Below are positions 1 through 5,277 of a stretch of 8,107 nucleotides of DNA, piece by piece. The notes beneath the pieces were generated by a model. It ran no database searches and had not been told where the DNA came from. It saw only the letters and a program-made list of their open reading frames with translations. The stretch is from the NCBI GenBank assembly GCA_023390875.1, contig JAEWCA010000370.1, positions 1 to 8,107 on the forward strand, read 5' to 3'. The number at the start of each line of letters is the position of its first letter. Within the stretch, counting starts at the first letter, position 1. Source of the DNA: Actinomycetes bacterium. Its GTDB lineage: Bacteria > Actinomycetota > Actinomycetes > Actinomycetales > Cellulomonadaceae. The position numbers and the translations under genes are program-made.

Positions 1-66
1 CCCGACCACGACGACCTTGCGGCCGTGCAGGTCGAGGAGCAGCGCGTGCCGCGGCGCGTCCGTCAT
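1..66 (-). CDS. cysG: siroheme synthase, N-terminal fragment (precorrin-2 dehydrogenase / ferrochelatase domain), cut by the left edge
   Basis: Only the first 22 codons are in the window. They read MTDAPRHALLLDLHGRKVVV followed by VG. The pattern of a hydrophobic strand, LDL-GR and then VVVVG is the start of the NAD-binding Rossmann fold of the CysG N-terminal/Met8p family, which oxidises precorrin-2 to sirohydrochlorin and inserts iron to make siroheme. The glycine-rich loop itself would continue outside the window. The ATG overlaps the cysN stop by four bases (ATGA), which fixes the start and points to translational coupling. Context supports the call, because siroheme is the cofactor of the sulfite reductase encoded by the first gene of this operon. 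Whether a uroporphyrinogen-III methyltransferase domain follows cannot be seen. With so few residues the identification rests on motif plus context. Confidence 0.72.
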   Translation of the reverse strand, partial: MTDAPRHALLLDLHGRKVVVVG

Positions 67-1496
67 ATCCCGGCCCCGGCGAGCCAGTCGTCGTCGTGCG
101 TGCTCGGGGGAGCGGCGGGCGTGAGCCGGTCGAGCAGCGTCGGACCCACGAGACCGGCGGCGAGCGTGGTGCCGTCCGCGGGGTCGACGAGCAGGAAGCC
201 GCCCGTGCGGCGGTGGTCCGCGTAGTCGTCGAGCAGCACGGGCTCGGCGAGGCGGACCTTGACGCGGCCGATCGCGTTGAGCGTGAGGGCCCGCGGTGCG
301 ACGTCGGACGACGTGTCGGTCGCGTCGACCGCGTGCAGCGTGTCGACCCCGTCCCACACCTCGACGGTCTGCGTGTCGACGTCGAGCCGCGCGTTGACCT
401 CGCGCAGCAGCGCCCGCACGGTCCGCGTGCCGATCCGGACGAGCAGCCGGGCACCGAGGACGCTGCGCCGCTCGGCGAGCCAGCACACCGTGCCCTCGAG
501 GTCCTGGCCCGTCGTGACGGCCGACCCGGACGGGACGAGCACGTCGCCGCGGGCAACGTCGACGTCGTCGGCGAGTCGCAGCGTCACGGACTGCGGCGCG
601 TGGGCCTCGTCGAGCGGGCCGTCGAACGTGTCGATGCCCGTCACCGTGCTCGTCTTGCCGGACGGCAGGACCGTGACCTCGTCGCCGACCCGCACGACGC
701 CCGACGCGATCCGCCCCGCGTAGCCGCGGTAGTCCGGGTGCTCGGGCGTGCGCGGACGGATGACGACCTGCACGGGGAACCGGAACGCCTCGGTGCGCGC
801 GTCGCGATCCACCGGGACGGCCTCGAGGTGCTCGAGCAGCGTCGGGCCGTCGTACCAGGGCGTGCGGGCGGACCGGTCGACGACGTTGTCGCCGTCGAGG
901 GCCGACAGCGGCACGGCCTGCACGTCCGCGAGGCCGATGGCCGACGCGTACTGCGTGAAGTCGTCCGCGATCGACCGGAACGTCGCCTCGTCGAAGTCCA
1001 CGAGGTCCATCTTGTTCACGGCGAGCACCACGTGCGGGACGCCGAGCAGCGCGGTGATGGTGGCGTGTCGCCGGGTCTGCTCGAGGACGCCCTTGCGCGC
1101 GTCGACCAGCACGATCGCGAGCTCGGCCGTCGACGCGCCCGTGACCATGTTGCGGGTGTACTGGACGTGGCCGGGCGTGTCCGCCAGGACGAACGCGCGC
1201 CGGGCCGTCGAGAAGTACCGGTACGCGACGTCGATCGTGATGCCCTGCTCGCGCTCGGACCGCAGCCCGTCCGTGAGCAGCGCGAGGTCGACGGCGCCGC
1301 CGCCGCGCGCCGCGGTCGCCGCCTCGACGGCCGCGAGCTGGTCGGCGAGCACCGACTTCGTGTCGTAGAGCAGCCGGCCGATGAGCGTGCTCTTGCCGTC
1401 GTCGACCGAGCCGGCCGTCGCCAGGCGCAGCAGGTCGCGCTGCGTGTGGTCGGTCGTCGCCCCGGCCTCGGCGGGCGCCGTGGTGTCCGTCGTCAT
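63..1496 (-). CDS. cysN: sulfate adenylyltransferase large subunit, GTPase CysN
   Basis: This 477-residue protein is the GTPase subunit of ATP sulfurylase (EC 2.7.7.4). With CysD it makes adenosine 5'-phosphosulfate (APS) from sulfate and ATP in the cytoplasm, driven by GTP hydrolysis. The translation-factor GTPase domain comes first, with the P-loop GSVDDGKS at residues 29-36, the switch I segment GITID at 85-89, DTPGH at 106-110 and NKMD at 161-164. EF-Tu-like beta-barrel domains follow from about residue 230 and include the segment VQVVIRPRTPEHPDYRGYAG. The length matches stand-alone CysN. There is no C-terminal APS kinase domain, unlike the roughly 600-residue CysNC fusions. The start is the ATG that overlaps the cysD stop by one base (TGATG). 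A GAGGG lies nine bases upstream, inside the last codons of cysD. The open frame extends further upstream, but only within cysD, so longer starts were rejected. Confidence 0.97.
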   Translation of the reverse strand: MTTDTTAPAEAGATTDHTQRDLLRLATAGSVDDGKSTLIGRLLYDTKSVLADQLAAVEAATAARGGGAVDLALLTDGLRSEREQGITIDVAYRYFSTARRAFVLADTPGHVQYTRNMVTGASTAELAIVLVDARKGVLEQTRRHATITALLGVPHVVLAVNKMDLVDFDEATFRSIADDFTQYASAIGLADVQAVPLSALDGDNVVDRSARTPWYDGPTLLEHLEAVPVDRDARTEAFRFPVQVVIRPRTPEHPDYRGYAGRIASGVVRVGDEVTVLPSGKTSTVTGIDTFDGPLDEAHAPQSVTLRLADDVDVARGDVLVPSGSAVTTGQDLEGTVCWLAERRSVLGARLLVRIGTRTVRALLREVNARLDVDTQTVEVWDGVDTLHAVDATDTSSDVAPRALTLNAIGRVKVRLAEPVLLDDYADHRRTGGFLLVDPADGTTLAAGLVGPTLLDRLTPAAPPSTHDDDWLAGAGI

Positions 1497-2416
1497 CAGA
1501 AGTAGCCCTCGCGCTTGCGGTCCTCCATGGCGGCCTCCGAGGCCCGGTCGTCTGCGCGCGTCGCGCCGCGCTCGGTGAGCCGGCTCGCGGCGATCTCGGC
1601 GATCACGTCCGCGACCGTCGTGGCCCTCGAGTCGACCGCGCCGGTGCAGCTCATGTCGCCGACCGTGCGGTAGCGCACGGTGCGGGTCTCGAGCGTCTCG
1701 CCCGCGCGGGGGCCGCCCCACTCGCCGGGCGCGAGCCACATGCCGTCGCGCGCGAACACCTCGCGCTCGTGCGCGTAGTAGATCGACGGCAGGACGATCT
1801 CCTCGCGCTCGATGTACCGCCACACGTCGAGCTCGGTCCAGTTCGACAGCGGGAACACGCGCACGTGCTCACCGGGCTTGTGGCGGCCGTTGTACAGGTC
1901 CCACAGCTCGGGCCGCTGCCGGCGGGGGTCCCACTGCCCGAACTCGTCGCGCAGCGAGAACATCCGCTCCTTGGCGCGCGCCTTCTCCTCGTCGCGCCGA
2001 CCGCCGCCGAACACCGCGTCGAACCTGTTCGCCGTGATGCCGTCGAGCAGCGGCACGGTCTGCAGCGGGTTGCGCGACCCGTCGGGACGCTCGACCACGC
2101 GACCGTCGTCGATCGCGTCCTGCACGCTCGCGACGACGAGGCGCAGCCCGAGCTCGGCGACCGTGGCGTCGCGGTAGTCGATGACCTCGGGGAAGTTGTG
2201 CCCGGTGTCGACGTGCATGAGCGTGAACGGCACCGGCGCCGGCCAGAAGGCCTTGCGGGCGAGGTGCAGCATCACGATCGAGTCCTTGCCGCCGCTGAAC
2301 AGCAGCACCGGGCGCTCGAACTCGCCGGCGACCTCGCGCATGACGTGGATCGCCTCGGACTCGAGGGCGTCCAGCTGCGTGAGTCCCGTGCGCTCGGGGG
2401 AGACCGTCGTCGTCAT
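1496..2416 (-). CDS. cysD: sulfate adenylyltransferase small subunit CysD
   Basis: This 306-residue protein is the catalytic ATP-pyrophosphatase-type subunit of ATP sulfurylase, partner of CysN. The PP-loop SGGKDS is at residues 41-46. Family hallmarks follow in order: MHVDTGHNFPEV from 67, the basic segment FGGGRRDEEKARAKER at 136-151, VFPLSNWTELDVWRYI at 187-202, and the C-terminal tail EDRKREGYF typical of CysD. The length is normal for the family. I chose the ATG at 2416 because it forms an ATGA overlap with the cysH stop. An in-frame ATG five codons earlier (2431) would deepen the overlap and has no better ribosome binding site. No clear Shine-Dalgarno precedes 2416, so translation probably depends on coupling to cysH. 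Confidence 0.97.
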   Translation of the reverse strand: MTTTVSPERTGLTQLDALESEAIHVMREVAGEFERPVLLFSGGKDSIVMLHLARKAFWPAPVPFTLMHVDTGHNFPEVIDYRDATVAELGLRLVVASVQDAIDDGRVVERPDGSRNPLQTVPLLDGITANRFDAVFGGGRRDEEKARAKERMFSLRDEFGQWDPRRQRPELWDLYNGRHKPGEHVRVFPLSNWTELDVWRYIEREEIVLPSIYYAHEREVFARDGMWLAPGEWGGPRAGETLETRTVRYRTVGDMSCTGAVDSRATTVADVIAEIAASRLTERGATRADDRASEAAMEDRKREGYF

Positions 2417-3108
2417 GTGTGCAGACCGCATTCCGTCTTGGAGGTGCCGGACCAGCGCCCGGCCCTCGGGTCCTCACCGGGGGCGACCGCGCGCGTGCAC
2501 GGCGCGCAGCCGATCGAGGCGTAGCCCGCCTGCCGCAGGGGGTTGAGCACCACGTGGTGCTCCTCGACGTAGGCGTCCACGTCGGCCTGCGTCCAGGCGG
2601 CGAGCGGGTTGAGCTTGACCTTGTCACGCTTGACGTCCCAGCCGACGACCGCGATGTCGGTGCGCGTCGGGGCGTCCTCGCGGCGCATGCCCGTGACCCA
2701 GGCCCGGTACGGGGCGAGGCCGCGCTCGAGCGGCTCGACCTTGCGCAACGCGCAGCACAGGTTCGGGTCGCGGTCGTGCAGGCGCGGACCGTGCTCGGCG
2801 TCCTGCTCGGCGACCGTGCGCAGCGGCAGGATCGTGCGCAGCGAGATGTTCGTGAAGTCGGCGTAGTAGTCGCGCGTGCCGAGCGTCTCCGCGAAGTGGT
2901 AGCCGGTGTCGAGGAAGATCACGTCGATCCCCGGGACGGCCTTGGCGGCCAGGTCGACGAGCACCTCGTCGCCCATCGACGACGCGACCACGAGGTCGGA
3001 GCCGAACGTGCGGCCCGCCCACGCGAGGATCTCCGACGGGTGAGCCCCTTCGAGCTCCCGACCGGCGTCCTCGGCGAGCCGGCGCAGGTCGGTGGTGTCC
3101 ACGGTCAT
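2413..3108 (-). CDS. cysH: APS reductase (phosphoadenylyl-sulfate reductase family), [4Fe-4S] type
   Basis: This 231-residue cytoplasmic enzyme reduces APS to sulfite and AMP using thioredoxin (EC 1.8.4.10). The adenylyl-binding PP-loop-like segment SSMGDEVLVDLAAKAVPGID is at residues 43-62, followed by FLDTGYHFAET at 65-75. The cysteine pairs C118-C119 (NLCCALRK) and C201/C204 (GCAPC) are the [4Fe-4S] ligands that mark APS-specific bacterial reductases and are absent from the E. coli-type PAPS reductase. The catalytic cysteine is C227 in the terminal motif ECGLH. This specificity agrees with the absence of an APS kinase in the operon. The start is the ATG overlapping the preceding stop by four bases. 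The longer open frame upstream lies inside the zinc-ribbon gene. A purine-rich GTGAAGG precedes the start. Confidence 0.96.
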   Translation of the reverse strand: MTVDTTDLRRLAEDAGRELEGAHPSEILAWAGRTFGSDLVVASSMGDEVLVDLAAKAVPGIDVIFLDTGYHFAETLGTRDYYADFTNISLRTILPLRTVAEQDAEHGPRLHDRDPNLCCALRKVEPLERGLAPYRAWVTGMRREDAPTRTDIAVVGWDVKRDKVKLNPLAAWTQADVDAYVEEHHVVLNPLRQAGYASIGCAPCTRAVAPGEDPRAGRWSGTSKTECGLHT

Positions 3109-3254
3109 GCCTTCACCCCCACGAACTTCAGCGCGAACGCCCGGGCGCACGAGCGGCACTCCCACTCGCCGTGCCGTTCGCTCGCCGGCCACAGGTCCTC
3201 GCTCGCGCAGAACGGGCAGTAGTACGGCACCGCGCGCTGGCCGGACTCGCTCAT
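3105..3254 (-). CDS. small zinc-ribbon-like protein of the sulfite reductase operon, function unknown
   Basis: This 49-residue protein has two CxxC knuckles, CPFC at residues 13-16 and CRSC at 33-36, separated by 16 residues, and a conserved-looking aromatic/basic tail (AFALKFVG). That layout suggests a structural zinc site. The spacing does not match a rubredoxin. The gene sits between sir and cysH with four-base ATGA overlaps on both sides, and a strong GGAGG lies seven bases before the start, inside the last codons of sir. Small genes are found in the same position in other actinobacterial sulfate-reduction clusters (recalled, not checked). A role linked to Sir or CysH, such as metal or cofactor handling or an electron-transfer adaptor, is an inference from position only. 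No signal peptide or membrane segment is visible. Confidence 0.85.
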   Translation of the reverse strand: MSESGQRAVPYYCPFCASEDLWPASERHGEWECRSCARAFALKFVGVKA

Positions 3255-4909
3255 CGCAGGTCCTCCTCGTCGGCCCGGTGCACCCACTGGGCGAACAGCT
3301 CGCCCTCGGTGCGCTGCTCGTCGAACTTCCTCGTGACCCGCTCGACGTAGTCGGGCAGCTCGTCGGCGGGAACGCGCAGGCCGCGCAGCGTCTTCCCGAG
3401 CCCGCTGGTCAGACCCAGACCGCCGCCGAGGTGGACCTGGTAGCCGTCCTCGCCGCCCGCGAGCGCACCCTTGAGGCCGATGTCGGCGGTCTGGATGCGC
3501 GCGCACGAGTTGGGGCAGCCGTTGAGGTTGATCGTGATCGGCTGGTCGAACGTCGGCAGCCGCTCCTCGAGCTCGCCGACGAGCGCCTTGGCGCGGGCCT
3601 TGGTCTCGACGATCGCGAGCTTGCAGAACTCGATGCCGGTGCACGCGAGCGTGCCGCGACGGAACGTCGACGCCGTGCGGACCGCGAGCCCGAGGGCCTC
3701 GAGGCCGTCGACGAGCGCGTCGACCTTGTCGGCCGCGACGTCCAGCACGACGATCTTCTGCTCGACCGTGAGCCGCAGCCGGTCGGACCCGGCGGCCTCG
3801 AGGAGGTCGGCGAGCTGCGACAGGAGCGGCCCGGACACGCGGCCCACGATCGGCGCCGCCCCGACGTAGAAGCGGCTGTCCTTCTGCGGGTGCACACCGA
3901 CGTGGTCGCGGCGCCCCGTGGGCGGCGGCTCGGGGGCCGGCCCGTCCGGCAGGTGGTACCCGAGGTACTCGGCCTCCAGCACGTCGCGGAAGACCTCGGC
4001 ACCCCAGTCGGCGACGAGGAACTTCAGACGGGCGCGGGTGCGCAGGCGGCGGTAGCCGTAGTCGCGGAAGATGCCGACGACACCGGTCCAGACCTCGGGC
4101 ACCTGGTCGAGCGTGACGAACGCGCCGAGCCGGACGCCGAGCTTCGGGTTGGTCGACAGCGCGCCGCCGACCCACACGTCGAAGCCCGGCCCGAGCTCGG
4201 GGTGCACGACGCCGACGAACGCGACGTCGTTGATCTCGTGCGCGACGTCCTGGTGCGGCGACCCGCTGATCGCGGTCTTGAACTTGCGCGGCAGGTTCGA
4301 GAACGCGGGGTCGCCGATGTAGCGCTCGGAGATCTCCCGGACCGCGGGCGTGCCGTCGATGATCTCGTCGGCCGCGACGCCGGCCACGGGGGAGCCGAGG
4401 ATGACGCGGGGCGTGTCGCCGCAGGCCTCCTGCGTGGACAGCCCGACGGCCTCGAGGCGGCGCCAGATCTCCGGCACGTCCTCGATGCGGATCCAGTGCA
4501 GCTGGATGTTCTGCCGGTCGGTGATGTCCGCCGTCGTGCGGCCGAACTCCGTGGAGATGTCCGCGATCACGCGCAGCTGGGCGAGCGTCAGGGCGCCGCC
4601 GTCGCAGCGGACGCGGAGCATGAAGTACTCGTCGTCGAGCTCGTGCGGCTCGAGCGTGGCGGTCTTGCCGCCGTCGATCCCGGGCTTGCGCTGGGTGTAG
4701 AGGCCCCACCAGCGCATGCGACCGCGCAGGTCCTCGCCGGGGATGGACGCGAAGCCCTCGCGGGAGTAGATCGTCTCGATCCGGTGACGGACGTTGAGGC
4801 CGTCGTCCTCCTGCTTGAACTTCTCGTTGCCGTTGAGCGGCTCACGCTGGTCGAACGCCCACTGGCCCTCGGGGCGGGCTGCGGGCGGGGCGATCCTGGT
4901 CTGCGCCAT
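3251..4909 (-). CDS. sir: ferredoxin-dependent sulfite reductase (SirA/NirA type)
   Basis: This 552-residue cytoplasmic hemoprotein carries out the six-electron reduction of sulfite to sulfide (EC 1.8.7.1), using a coupled siroheme and [4Fe-4S] cluster. The cluster/siroheme ligands are C423 and C429 (ACTGIEFCK, CX5C) and C465 and C469 (NGCPNSC, CX3C). The two ferredoxin-like half domains and the nitrite/sulfite reductase repeats are recognisable (RMRWWGLYTQR near 64-74, TDRQNIQLHW near 130-139, NLNGCPNSCAR at 461-471). Tyr71 and Cys163 lie where the M. tuberculosis enzyme has its unusual Tyr69-Cys161 side-chain crosslink, both shifted by two residues, which favours sulfite over nitrite as substrate. 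The length is typical. The ATG is preceded at nine bases by GGAGG. It is the first structural gene of the operon, and the leader upstream suggests cysteine control. Confidence 0.95.
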   Translation of the reverse strand: MAQTRIAPPAARPEGQWAFDQREPLNGNEKFKQEDDGLNVRHRIETIYSREGFASIPGEDLRGRMRWWGLYTQRKPGIDGGKTATLEPHELDDEYFMLRVRCDGGALTLAQLRVIADISTEFGRTTADITDRQNIQLHWIRIEDVPEIWRRLEAVGLSTQEACGDTPRVILGSPVAGVAADEIIDGTPAVREISERYIGDPAFSNLPRKFKTAISGSPHQDVAHEINDVAFVGVVHPELGPGFDVWVGGALSTNPKLGVRLGAFVTLDQVPEVWTGVVGIFRDYGYRRLRTRARLKFLVADWGAEVFRDVLEAEYLGYHLPDGPAPEPPPTGRRDHVGVHPQKDSRFYVGAAPIVGRVSGPLLSQLADLLEAAGSDRLRLTVEQKIVVLDVAADKVDALVDGLEALGLAVRTASTFRRGTLACTGIEFCKLAIVETKARAKALVGELEERLPTFDQPITINLNGCPNSCARIQTADIGLKGALAGGEDGYQVHLGGGLGLTSGLGKTLRGLRVPADELPDYVERVTRKFDEQRTEGELFAQWVHRADEEDLR

Positions 4910-4923
4910 CGGGCGCTACCTCC
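4903..4923 (-). promoter_or_regulatory. sir ribosome binding site and start-codon hairpin
   Basis: The Shine-Dalgarno GGAGGT (4923-4918) sets the sir start at 4909. Directly after it the minus strand reads GCGCC, loop CGAT, GGCGC (4916-4903). This is a perfect 5-bp hairpin in which A and U of the AUG sit in the loop and the G is paired. The Shine-Dalgarno is outside the stem. The structure is seen directly; an effect on initiation is inference. Confidence 0.6.
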
Positions 4924-4952
4924 AGGGGATCATGGACGTGCGGCTGCACCCA

Positions 4953-4996
4953 CCGTCTGCGAGGGACGGAGCTTCGGGCGGCAGACCGCGCGCCCG
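4953..4996 (-). promoter_or_regulatory. mutually exclusive stem-loops in the sir leader
   Basis: Three short inverted repeats overlap here. Stem A pairs 4996-4991 with 4980-4975 (CGGGCG/CGCCCG on the minus strand, 10-base loop). Stem B pairs 4986-4981 with 4960-4955 (GTCTGC/GCAGAC, 20-base loop). Stem C pairs 4969-4965 with 4957-4953 (CCGTC/GACGG, 7-base loop). B cannot coexist with A or C. Alternative folds of this sort, lying between a leader ORF and the regulated gene, are what an attenuator requires. In sequence this GC-rich some short repeats arise by chance, and I have computed no energies. Confidence 0.4.
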
Positions 4997-5016
4997 AGGG
5001 GGGACGAGGGGCGGGG

Positions 5017-5073
5017 TCAGTCGATCCGCGGACAGCAGCAGCACATGCACGGGGCCGCCGCGTCGGCACACAT
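5017..5073 (-). CDS. polycysteine leader peptide, putative cysteine-responsive attenuator of the sir operon
   Basis: The minus strand from ATG 5073 to TGA 5017 encodes 18 residues, MCADAAAPCMCCCCPRID. Cysteine is at positions 2, 9 and 11-14, that is six of eighteen codons, with four in a row. It lies in an otherwise gene-free leader, on the same strand as sir, and ends 107 bases before the sir start. Mycobacterial sulfur-assimilation operons are known to be preceded by short, mostly leaderless ORFs with consecutive cysteine codons; ribosome stalling there when Cys-tRNA is scarce raises expression of the genes downstream. The start is uncertain. The ATG at 5073 has no good Shine-Dalgarno. An in-frame GTG at 5109, preceded at leaderless distance by CAACCT, would give 30 residues. 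ATG 5046 would give MCCCCPRID. All three contain the four-cysteine run. The function is inferred. Confidence 0.62.
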   Translation of the reverse strand: MCADAAAPCMCCCCPRID

Positions 5074-5184
5074 GGGCCGACACGAGACGAGGCTCCCGGA
5101 CGCGATCACCGCACGAGGTTGTCATGCGATCGGCTGACTTGGGAGACCCGGTCCGGATGATGAGACTTCTTCCCGAGATGTGGG

Positions 5185-5205
5185 ACACCCGTCCAGGACG
5201 GGTGT
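5185..5205. promoter_or_regulatory. 21-bp palindrome, probable operator
   Basis: Two perfect 10-base arms, ACACCCGTCC and GGACGGGTGT, flank a single central A. The size and symmetry suit a dimeric repressor or activator site. It is centred about 80 bases upstream of the predicted zapE transcription start and upstream of the leader ORF on the other strand, so it could serve either promoter or both. I do not recognise the motif as that of a named regulator. As RNA it could also form a 9-bp hairpin with a 3-base loop, but no T-rich tract follows on either strand. Confidence 0.55.
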
Positions 5206-5262
5206 AAGCGACCCCCGCCGTGAGGCTCGTCACCCCGGGACGAGGCCACGCGGGCGCCGCCG

Positions 5263-5277
5263 TACGCTTTCCGGGTG
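5263..5277 (+). promoter_or_regulatory. leaderless-type -10 box of zapE
   Basis: TACGCT at 5263-5268 fits the actinobacterial -10 consensus TANNNT and lies exactly six bases before the GTG start of zapE. Transcription would then begin at, or within a base of, the start codon. No Shine-Dalgarno precedes the GTG, which agrees with a leaderless mRNA. I see no convincing -35 box. Confidence 0.6.

Larger units (their letters stand above)
4910..5274. other. divergent control region between sir and zapE
   Basis: This gene-poor gap of 365 bases separates the start of the sulfate-reduction operon (minus) from zapE (plus). It holds the sir ribosome binding site, a stretch of alternative hairpins, the polycysteine leader ORF, a lower-GC patch around 5120-5180 where the operon promoter is most likely, a 21-bp palindrome, and the zapE promoter. 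No TANNNT -10 box can be found on the minus strand between about 5210 and 5075, so the operon promoter is not pinned down. The closest match is CAACCT at 5121-5116, placed six bases before a possible leaderless GTG at 5109. Confidence 0.7.

Noticed and set aside
96..1505. 469-codon open frame on the plus strand opposite cysN
   Set aside because: It is the same kind of GC-driven shadow. cysN has intact GTPase motifs over this stretch.
3105..3254. Rubredoxin identity for the 49-residue protein
   Set aside because: Rubredoxins have about 29 residues between the CxxC pairs and a CPxCG second knuckle. Here the gap is 16 and the second knuckle is CRSC.
4931..4950. Small GTGC/GCAC hairpin at 4938-4949 as a separate regulatory element
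   Set aside because: Four base pairs with a four-base loop is expected by chance in this composition.
5031..5043. CAG-type triplet repeat on the plus strand
   Set aside because: It is only about four units. It is better explained as the tandem cysteine codons of the leader ORF on the minus strand than as a microsatellite.
3092..5137. 681-codon open frame on the plus strand opposite sir and cysH
   Set aside because: It is an antisense shadow produced by the very high third-position GC of the real minus-strand genes. The translation is rich in R, E, D, V and A with no recognisable domain, and sir on the other strand has complete family motifs.
5185..5205. The palindrome read as an intrinsic terminator
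   Set aside because: It lies in a divergent promoter region with no gene ending nearby and no T-rich tract. The one-base centre suits a protein site better than a hairpin.
4916..5233. 105-codon minus-strand open frame crossing the sir leader, ending with a TAG that overlaps the sir Shine-Dalgarno
   Set aside because: It has no domain, no ribosome binding site and composition like the shadows. It overlaps the polycysteine ORF in a different frame. The placement of its stop at GGAGGTAG is curious and could allow coupling from ATG 5125, but nothing else supports it.
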